16,393 nt of DNA from CAZPAH01 sp964584495 (lineage in GTDB: Bacteria > Krumholzibacteriota > Krumholzibacteriia > Krumholzibacteriales > Krumholzibacteriaceae). Of the stretch, positions 7,653 to 13,916 are shown piece by piece. Position 1 is the stretch's first letter; every line of letters begins with the position of its first letter. Where the stretch lies: NCBI GenBank assembly GCA_964584495.1, contig CAZPAH010000063.1, forward strand, positions 1 to 16,393, read 5' to 3'. The notes below the pieces were generated by a model. That model ran no database searches. It was given only the letters and a program-made list of their open reading frames with translations, and was not told the origin of the DNA. Position numbers and translations under genes: made by a program.

Positions 7653-8537
7653 TTGAGCTCCGGATATCTCGATGTTATCGTGCTGAACTGGAACGGGGAA
7701 GGACTGATCGGTCCATGTCTCGATTCGCTCCTTAAGATCGAGGATCCTCCCCTTCGGGTCATCGTCGTGGACAACGGCTCGACGGATTCGTCGGCAGAGC
7801 TCGTCAGAGAACGGTATCCCGGGGTAAAGCTCATCCTTAACGGCCGAAACCTGCTGTTCGCGGCCGGCAACAATGTCGGGCTGAAATGGGCCTCGGAAAA
7901 TGGGGGGAGTCATTTTCTCCTGCTCAACAACGATACCGAGGTGGAACCGTCGTTCGCTCGGAGGATGCTCGATGCTATCGAGGAGACCGGGGCCGGTATA
8001 GCCGGTCCCAGGATACTCTATCACGGTTTTCCCAGAAGGATATGGTACGGGGGAGGCGGGTTTCACCCCGTCGTATGGATACCCCGGCACATGAATATCA
8101 GGAAGGCTCCGGAGGAGGTGGACGAAGGGAGGGCCGAGACGGAGTGGGTGTCCGGTTGCGCGCTTCTCGTAAAGAAAGAGGTCATCGACGGCATTGGGAT
8201 GCTCGATCCTTCCTACAATATATATTGCGAGGATGTCGACCTGTGCCTGAGGGCGCGTCGTGCCGGATGGAAATGCGTATACGAGCCGTCGGCGACGGTG
8301 TATCACAAGGTCAGCTCGAGCAGCGGTGGAGGATTGACCCCGTTCAAGCTGGAGAACAGGATCGTCAGCACCTGGATCCTATTCAGGCGGTTCAGATCGA
8401 GATTATGGAGGGTTCTGCTTTTTCCCGTCCATCTCACGGGATTTGTCCTGCTTCTAGCGGCCCTCCTCGTGACGGGCCGCTGGCGGCTTCTTCGTGGAGC
8501 CTTGAAGGGGGCTGCGAGGGTGGCACGGGGTGGGTAA
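7653..8537 (+). CDS. GT2 family glycosyltransferase, rhamnosyltransferase-like
   Basis: A 294-residue GT-A protein. It has VIVLNWNGEG at residues 8-17, VVDNGSTDSS at 38-47, the metal-binding NNDTE at 92-96 in place of a strict DxD, the conserved VSGCALLVKKEV, and EDVDLCLRARRAGW, which holds the family's likely catalytic acid region. This pattern is shared with WbbL-like rhamnosyltransferases, but the sugar cannot be assigned. The last 45 residues contain one hydrophobic segment (about 256-275) with flanking basic residues, suggesting membrane association. The start is TTG at 7653: a stop codon lies in frame at 7644-7646, no ATG is available near the N-terminus, and a weak GGTGAG at 7642-7647 lies 5 nt upstream. 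The next in-frame start-like codon, GTG at 7680, would cut into the first beta strand. It is the last gene before the 102-nt gap. Confidence 0.9.
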   Translation: MSSGYLDVIVLNWNGEGLIGPCLDSLLKIEDPPLRVIVVDNGSTDSSAELVRERYPGVKLILNGRNLLFAAGNNVGLKWASENGGSHFLLLNNDTEVEPSFARRMLDAIEETGAGIAGPRILYHGFPRRIWYGGGGFHPVVWIPRHMNIRKAPEEVDEGRAETEWVSGCALLVKKEVIDGIGMLDPSYNIYCEDVDLCLRARRAGWKCVYEPSATVYHKVSSSSGGGLTPFKLENRIVSTWILFRRFRSRLWRVLLFPVHLTGFVLLLAALLVTGRWRLLRGALKGAARVARGG

Positions 8538-8564
8538 CGTTCTAATTCATGCTTTTTTTACAGG

Positions 8565-8593
8565 TTTACTAGAGATAGGTAAAGTGTTAAAAT
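8565..8593 (+). promoter_or_regulatory. Sigma70-type promoter candidate with extended -10 before the YfhO-family gene
   Basis: The gap 8538-8639 is AT-rich in its first 60 nt. TTTACT at 8565-8570 (4 of 6 to TTGACA) is separated by 17 nt from TAAAAT at 8588-8593 (5 of 6 to TATAAT), and the -10 is preceded by TGT at 8585-8587, an extended -10. Transcription would start near 8600, giving a leader of about 40 nt. An overlapping alternative is TTTACA 8557-8562 with TAAAGT 8580-8585, also 17 nt apart. I saw no clear terminator hairpin for the upstream genes in this gap, so this may be an internal rather than a unique promoter. Confidence 0.4.
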
Positions 8594-8621
8594 TATAAAA
8601 GTGCTGCGGTAGCGGAGTTAC

Positions 8622-8627
8622 AGGAGG
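8622..8627 (+). promoter_or_regulatory. Strong Shine-Dalgarno AGGAGG deciding between TTG 8637 and ATG 8640
   Basis: AGGAGG ends 9 nt before TTG at 8637 and 12 nt before ATG at 8640. Spacing favours TTG while codon identity favours ATG; the two choices differ by one residue. Confidence 0.7.
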
Positions 8628-8639
8628 TTCAGGCCGTTG

Positions 8640-11102
8640 ATGAAGAAAAGGGCGACCGGGCGGCAGGCCGGTCTTTTCGACCCGGTTGGCAGTTTCGATA
8701 CCGCCACCGGGTGGCGGAAATGGCTGGTTGTTGTAATCTTCCTCGTTCTCGTACTGGCTGTCCTGATGCCGGAGCTCGTTTTCCAGGACAAGATATTCCT
8801 TTCGCCCGACACGAAGGCTCCCCTCAGTTTCAAGTATATCGGCCGCGAATCTTACGAATCGGGGACCAATCCCCTCTGGAATCCCTACCTGTTCTGTGGA
8901 ATGCCGAGCTACCCAAGCCTGTCGTACACGCCCCTCGTCTATCCGCTCTCTTTTATCGTATACATCCTGCATCTGGCCGGTTTCCCGGAAATGACTTGGT
9001 TGCTGGTGCATTTCCTCATGGCCGGGATAGGAGTTTTTTTGCTGATGCGGTCTTTCAGCGTGAGATCGTCCGTATCACTTATCGCCGCAGCTATGTTCAT
9101 GATGATGCCGAACTATATCGCGGCGGCCGCCAACGGCCACGGTTCCCAGGCGTGCGCTATCGCGTACATGCCCTTCGCGCTTCTCTTCACGAGAAAGATA
9201 CTTGGGGGGAATAACAGGATACAGAGCGCCGCGCTGCTTGCGATCACGCTGGGATTCCAGATGTTGAGGGGGCATATACAAATTTCTTTCTATACGATGT
9301 TGCTCGTCGGTTTCGTTTTTATCCTTGAATCGGGTTACATGATCGGTAAAGGCAAACGGCGTGAAGTTGTCGTGGGACTAGTGCCGATGGCGGCCGCGTT
9401 CATTTTCGCCTTCGGGATCTCGGCGGTTCTTCTTCTGCCGGTAAGGGAGTACGCCGCCTATTCGATAAGGGGAGGAGGGGGATCGGGCGGACTGGATTAC
9501 GGTTATGCGACCAGCTGGTCGCTGCATCCGCGGGAGATTGCGACGTTCATCTTTCCATGGGCATCGGGGTACGGCAAGGCTACGTACTGGGGGGATATGC
9601 CGTTCACGGATTATCCTAACTACATCGGAGTCTGCGCCTTCATTTTTTCGGTCGCCGCACTGTTCATCGTCAAGTCGAGATGGAAATGGTTCCTTTTCGC
9701 TTTAGCGGTCCTCGCTACCATTTTAAGCTTCGGACGGTTCTTTCCAGTGCTCTACAACCTTATGTTCGAGCATTTCCCATATTTCAACAAGTTCCGGGTC
9801 CCGGTGATGATACTGATCGTGCAGCAGCTTGCCCTGGTGGCGCTAGCGGGGCTCGGGATCGAGGAATTCCTTCGGCGGTGCGAGGGTGGCGGACCGGGGT
9901 TGGGGCGCGGCCGCGAATACATTAAATACCTTCTCATCGCTTCGAGCGCCCTTTTGGTCCTGGTGCTGGTGGGACACGAGGCGATCGGCAACGGGATCGC
10001 CGGGAACCCCGCCGTGCGGCAGAAGGTGCAGCAGGAGTGGATCGGGAAGGCGGCCGGTTCATACGCGGGCGACCTTGGACGGACGGTCTTTTTCATCACC
10101 GCATTCATGGCGGTTCTCTTCCTGTCGTCGCGAAGCAGGATTCGCAGCGGCGCGGCGGTACTGGCGCTGGCCCTACTAGCCGTGATCGATCTCTACTCGG
10201 TCGATTATCCTATACTGCATCCCGACAAAGCCTGGAACGCCAAAGGGTATGCCTTGATAAAGCCCAAGGAGGAAAAAGAATCTTTCGGCCAGCCGACCGA
10301 TGAGATCGAGTTCCTCAAGAAGGACGAATCGTTCTTCAGGATATTCCCCGTTCCAGCGGCAAATCCCGGGCGCTGGGGGCACAGCGTGTACCCCTTCTCG
10401 GATAACAGTTTCATGATGTCGAAGATCTTCTCGCTCGGCGGCTATCACGCGGCGAAGCTGAAGAATTACCAGAACTTGATGGATCTCATGTTCGCGTCAT
10501 TCAACAGGCGAAGGGTTCCCCGCCAGATACTCGATATGCTCAACGCGAAGTATTTCGTCTCGATCTATCCCCTCTTCAAGGAAGATTCGGGATTCCCCCT
10601 CGTATTCCAGAGAGAGAAATCATACGTGTATAGAAACGAGGAAGCGCTGGACAGGGTTTTCTTTGTGGGCGATTACAAGGTCATGGATGAAAACGAAGCG
10701 CTCGGTTACCTGATTTCCCCCGATTTCGATCCTTCATCTCAGGTCCTGCTGCAGAAAGAGCCGACAGGTCCGGTAGAATCGGCGCAGGGGAGCCGGGCTT
10801 CGATCGTAGAGTACGGTCTGAACTCCTTCAAGATCGAGGCGTACGTCGAAAAACCGTGCATAATGGTGATCAGCGAGATATTCTACCCCGATTGGAGGAT
10901 GAGCGTCGATGGAGTCGAGAGGGAAATACTCCAGGCCGATTATTGTCTCAGGGCCGTGTATCTCGGCCCGGGGCGGCACGATATTTCGATGTGGTTCTAT
11001 TCCTCGGTGCTCCATGGATCGTTGATCGCGTCCGTATCATTCTTCTCGGTCGCTTTCATCGCGGCGGTCTTCTTCGGCCTCGTACCCAAAAGGAGGAGTT
11101 AA
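8640..11102 (+). CDS. YfhO-family GT-C-like membrane protein
   Basis: An 820-residue protein with about 11 to 13 membrane segments over residues 28-520, a large extracytoplasmic domain at about 540-790, and a final membrane helix at about 793-814. YfhO-family (PF09586) landmarks: NPLWNPYLFCGMPSYPS at 77-93, RGHIQISFY at 210-218, NKFRVPVM at 383-390, LNAKYFVS at 634-641, and FYPDWRMSVDG at 748-758 followed by GRHDISMWFY at 778-787. In Bacillus, YfhO works with the GT2 enzyme CsbB and transfers a sugar from undecaprenyl phosphate onto teichoic acid outside the membrane; a similar acceptor-transfer step is inferred here, with the CsbB/GtrB-like protein at 5553 as possible donor synthase. It opens a new block after a promoter candidate. 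The ATG at 8640 is chosen, with TTG at 8637 as the alternative. The next gene begins 4 nt after its stop. Confidence 0.9.
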   Translation: MKKRATGRQAGLFDPVGSFDTATGWRKWLVVVIFLVLVLAVLMPELVFQDKIFLSPDTKAPLSFKYIGRESYESGTNPLWNPYLFCGMPSYPSLSYTPLVYPLSFIVYILHLAGFPEMTWLLVHFLMAGIGVFLLMRSFSVRSSVSLIAAAMFMMMPNYIAAAANGHGSQACAIAYMPFALLFTRKILGGNNRIQSAALLAITLGFQMLRGHIQISFYTMLLVGFVFILESGYMIGKGKRREVVVGLVPMAAAFIFAFGISAVLLLPVREYAAYSIRGGGGSGGLDYGYATSWSLHPREIATFIFPWASGYGKATYWGDMPFTDYPNYIGVCAFIFSVAALFIVKSRWKWFLFALAVLATILSFGRFFPVLYNLMFEHFPYFNKFRVPVMILIVQQLALVALAGLGIEEFLRRCEGGGPGLGRGREYIKYLLIASSALLVLVLVGHEAIGNGIAGNPAVRQKVQQEWIGKAAGSYAGDLGRTVFFITAFMAVLFLSSRSRIRSGAAVLALALLAVIDLYSVDYPILHPDKAWNAKGYALIKPKEEKESFGQPTDEIEFLKKDESFFRIFPVPAANPGRWGHSVYPFSDNSFMMSKIFSLGGYHAAKLKNYQNLMDLMFASFNRRRVPRQILDMLNAKYFVSIYPLFKEDSGFPLVFQREKSYVYRNEEALDRVFFVGDYKVMDENEALGYLISPDFDPSSQVLLQKEPTGPVESAQGSRASIVEYGLNSFKIEAYVEKPCIMVISEIFYPDWRMSVDGVEREILQADYCLRAVYLGPGRHDISMWFYSSVLHGSLIASVSFFSVAFIAAVFFGLVPKRRS

Positions 11103-11105
11103 TAA

Positions 11106-11822
11106 GTGGAAGCCCTCATTGTGGTCCCGACCTACAACGAGAAAGAGAATATCGGGGGTATAATCGAGGCCGTCCTAGCCCAGGGGGATGATATCGGCAT
11201 TCTGGTCGTCGATGACAACTCCCCCGACGGCACCGGAGAGATTGTCAGAGAGCTCGCCGCAGCGGATGGACGAGTGCACCTGCTGAAGAGAAAGGGCAAG
11301 ATGGGATTGGGGTCCGCCTATATAGCGGGATTCAAGTGGGCTCTGGAATCGACCGATGCCAGGTATATCTTCGAGATGGATGCCGATTTCTCTCATGATC
11401 CGGGAGCTATTCCGGAGTTCCTTGAGGCGATCAAGGAGAACGACCTCGTTATAGGTTCAAGATACCTTGACGGTATCACGGTGGTGAATTGGCCGCTCAG
11501 CCGGCTTATACTTAGCTGCGGCGCCAATATTTACACCAGGATCGTGACGGGGCTTCCACTCAAGGATTCGACCGGCGGATTCAAATGTTTCAGGAGGGAA
11601 GTTCTCGAGCAGCTTCCACTCGATACGATAAAGAGCGACGGATATTCCTTCCAGATCGAGATGAATTTCTTCTGCTGGAAAAAGAAATTCAAAATAAGAG
11701 AGATACCGATAATATTCACCGATCGCAGGGTGGGGATCTCGAAAATGTCGAAGAAGATAATCTGGGAGGCGGCGTTCATGGTATGGCGCCTTAGATTCAT
11801 GAGCCCCCGGCGGTGGAAATAA
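11106..11822 (+). CDS. Dpm1-like polyprenol-phosphate mannosyltransferase (GT2)
   Basis: A 238-residue soluble GT2 enzyme with every landmark of the dolichol/polyprenol-phosphate mannose synthase group: VVPTYNEKENI at residues 6-16, DDNSPDGTG at 36-44, the DAD metal site in EMDADFSHDP at 90-99, GSRYLDG at 117-123, DSTGGFKCFRREVL at 154-167, and the C-terminal VGISKMSKKIIWEA at 209-222. Unlike the GtrB-like protein at 5553 it has no C-terminal membrane helices, as in the catalytic domain of actinobacterial Ppm1. The reaction is GDP-mannose plus polyprenyl phosphate giving polyprenyl-phosphate-mannose on the cytoplasmic face; the sugar is inferred from family membership. The start is GTG with AGGAGG at 11091-11096, 9 nt upstream and inside the end of the YfhO-family gene. 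The product could feed the DUF2723 or YfhO-family GT-C proteins. Confidence 0.93.
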   Translation: MEALIVVPTYNEKENIGGIIEAVLAQGDDIGILVVDDNSPDGTGEIVRELAAADGRVHLLKRKGKMGLGSAYIAGFKWALESTDARYIFEMDADFSHDPGAIPEFLEAIKENDLVIGSRYLDGITVVNWPLSRLILSCGANIYTRIVTGLPLKDSTGGFKCFRREVLEQLPLDTIKSDGYSFQIEMNFFCWKKKFKIREIPIIFTDRRVGISKMSKKIIWEAAFMVWRLRFMSPRRWK

Positions 11823-11840
11823 CCCCTCGTACAGGTTCAA

Positions 11841-13916
11841 ATGGATTTATCAATAATTATCGTTACGCACAACAGCCTAAGGCCGGTTGAGAGGTGTCTC
11901 GCTTCGCTCAGGGAGCATCCCCCCGCGTGCATGTTCGAGACTATCATCGTGGACAACGCCAGCTCCGACGGCACTCCCGCGATGATCGCCTCGCGTTTCG
12001 GGGAATTCAAGCTCGTGGCGAATAACGATAACAGGGGGTATTCTAGGGGTGTGAATCAGGGGATATCGTTCTCGACGGGTCCTCTGATTCTCATTCTGAA
12101 CCCCGATATTGAGATCACGTCCGGATCGATAGATGCGCTCATCGATTTCATGAAAGAGAATCCCGACGCGGGAATCGCCGGATCGAAACTCCTATACCCC
12201 GACGGAACGCTTCAGTATTCCTGCAGGGCGTTCTACACCGTCAAGACCCTTTTATTCAGGAGGACCTTTCTCGGCAAGCTCTTTCCCGGTTCCAAGACGA
12301 TCCGGGACCATCTGATGCTCGATTACGATCATGAAAAATCGAGAAGGGTCGACTGGGTGCTCGGCGGGTGCATGATGGTCAGGCGGGAAGCGATGGAGAA
12401 GGTCGGAATGATGGATGAGCGGTTTTTCCTCTACTTCGAGGATACCGATTGGTGCTTCAGGATGAGGCAGCACGGCTGGCATGTTTATTACGTTCCCCGG
12501 TCGGTTATGACTCACAGTTACGAACGTTCGAGCGCCCGTTCGATACTGAGAAAGCCTTTCTTAATGCATTTATTGAGCCTTCTCCGGTATTACGAGAAAT
12601 GGAACCGCCTCTTCTATTTTTTCAGGCGGCACCGTTCCGCTTTCAAGACAAGTGTCTTTTTCCTGGTGGATCTGCTGGCCATAAATGCCGGGTTCTTCGC
12701 CGCATACTACCTCCGTCTGCTATTTCAACCCTTCTTCCGTTTCGGGCTCTATCCGCTCAGCTGGTACTATTATTTCATACTCTTCTACCACATGGTGTTT
12801 TTCCTGACGTTCTTCTTCATGGGGCTATACCGTATCAAAAGGGAAACCACGGCGGCGGAGGAGTTCGCCCAGGTGACGAGGGCGGTTCTCACCGTTTTCG
12901 CCATCCTTCTGGTATCGACCTACCTCACGAGGATAAGGATCTTTTCGAGGGCCGTTCTGGTGGGGCATGCCGTTTTCAGCATTTTCGCCGTCTTCGGAAT
13001 GAGAAGGCTGGTGCGGAAGGTTCATTCACGCCTCGTTAGAGCCAGCTTCGACCTGAGGAGGGTCCTGCTCGCCGGCTGCGGGGATGAGGTGAGGGCTTTT
13101 TCCGAATCCATCTCGTACAGGCCCGAGGCGGGGATAGATATCGTCGGTGTCATCGGTGAGGAGGAGGGATCCCTCGGAGGCGTCGAGGACCTTCCGCTTA
13201 TTATCGAAAGGTTCAAGGTACAGGAAGTGATAATATTCCCGTCCTGCGCTTCGGGGAGGGCTATAATGCCGCTGTTGCTAGGATCGGGAAACGGGACGGT
13301 GAAGATCAGGATCGTCTCTCCCCTGGCCCGGATAATGACCAGGGGCGTGACGGTGGAGCAACTCGGCGGCGTGGAAATGTTCTCGATTGAGAGAGGGACG
13401 CAACATATCTTCTCGCGGGCCCTCTCCAGATTCATCGATATTGCGACGGCCCTCGTTCTAATACCGGTTTCCGCCATTCTATCCGCTGTTATCAGAATAT
13501 ACGGCCGGTTTTCGGGGGATATCTCTTTTTTCCGGGAGAAGCGCACGGCAGGCGCTCGAAAAAGCATCTCATGGCCACGCGGAGTGCTTGGATCGGGACG
13601 GGAGATACCAGATATTTTCAAGGTAGAGATTTTCGCGATGCTTCTGGCCGGTAAGGTCGCCCTGGCGGGCCCGCCATCCCTTCCGTCCTCATTGGAAGCC
13701 GGCGGGGATTTCGTCCCCGGGAGCTACAGGCCAGGAATTACAGGGAAATGGAGGTTCTCGCCGACGAATGACTGGAAAAGGGCCCTCGAAAACGAGCTCC
13801 TCGAATCGAGGGATCGATCGGTCTCGGAATATCTATTCATTCTTTTTAAATCGATAAAGAAATGTATTTTCGGCGAATATCCGCTATGGTTTATAGGTGA
13901 GGGAGGAGACAATTGA
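11841..13916 (+). CDS. GT2 glycosyltransferase fused to a degenerate WbaP-like phosphoglycosyl transferase
   Basis: A 691-residue two-part protein. Residues 1-260 are a complete rhamnosyltransferase-like GT2: IIIVTHNS at 5-12, VDNASSDGT at 37-45, NPDIE at 87-91, GGCMMVRREAM at 175-185 and FEDTDWCFRMRQ at 199-210. Four membrane segments follow (about 270-297, 307-330, 345-362, 370-388), then a Rossmann CoA_binding_3-like domain (405-515) and a sugar-transferase-like domain (525-691), the order found in WbaP-type enzymes. The last domain keeps the membrane helix (529-555), FFREKR at 563-568, AGPP at 609-612 and PGITGKW at 631-637, but it is shortened. It lacks the KFRSM block and has Phe593-Lys594 where the catalytic Asp-Glu of LDELPQ should be, and the Arg of GPRP is also changed. 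Phosphosugar transfer is therefore doubtful; the GT2 half looks active. The ATG at 11841 has only a weak AGG site. It overlaps the next gene by 4 nt (TTGA). Confidence 0.85.
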   Translation: MDLSIIIVTHNSLRPVERCLASLREHPPACMFETIIVDNASSDGTPAMIASRFGEFKLVANNDNRGYSRGVNQGISFSTGPLILILNPDIEITSGSIDALIDFMKENPDAGIAGSKLLYPDGTLQYSCRAFYTVKTLLFRRTFLGKLFPGSKTIRDHLMLDYDHEKSRRVDWVLGGCMMVRREAMEKVGMMDERFFLYFEDTDWCFRMRQHGWHVYYVPRSVMTHSYERSSARSILRKPFLMHLLSLLRYYEKWNRLFYFFRRHRSAFKTSVFFLVDLLAINAGFFAAYYLRLLFQPFFRFGLYPLSWYYYFILFYHMVFFLTFFFMGLYRIKRETTAAEEFAQVTRAVLTVFAILLVSTYLTRIRIFSRAVLVGHAVFSIFAVFGMRRLVRKVHSRLVRASFDLRRVLLAGCGDEVRAFSESISYRPEAGIDIVGVIGEEEGSLGGVEDLPLIIERFKVQEVIIFPSCASGRAIMPLLLGSGNGTVKIRIVSPLARIMTRGVTVEQLGGVEMFSIERGTQHIFSRALSRFIDIATALVLIPVSAILSAVIRIYGRFSGDISFFREKRTAGARKSISWPRGVLGSGREIPDIFKVEIFAMLLAGKVALAGPPSLPSSLEAGGDFVPGSYRPGITGKWRFSPTNDWKRALENELLESRDRSVSEYLFILFKSIKKCIFGEYPLWFIGEGGDN
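13902..13908 (+). promoter_or_regulatory. Ribosome-binding site supporting the TTG start at 13913
   Basis: GGAGGAG lies 4 nt before a TTG that overlaps the preceding TGA. This, with the signal peptide that begins exactly there, supports the non-ATG start. Confidence 0.7.

Noticed and set aside
7257..8306. Long open frame on the minus strand (also at 3603-4478, 4277-5083, 14612-15295)
   Set aside because: It lies fully antisense to well-recognised genes, has no family motif or ribosome site, and is explained by codon bias removing stops from that antisense phase.
8553..8559. T7 tract as a terminator for the upstream operon
   Set aside because: No GC-rich stem of useful length precedes it; the best pairing nearby is about 4 bp. 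It may instead be part of the AT-rich promoter region.
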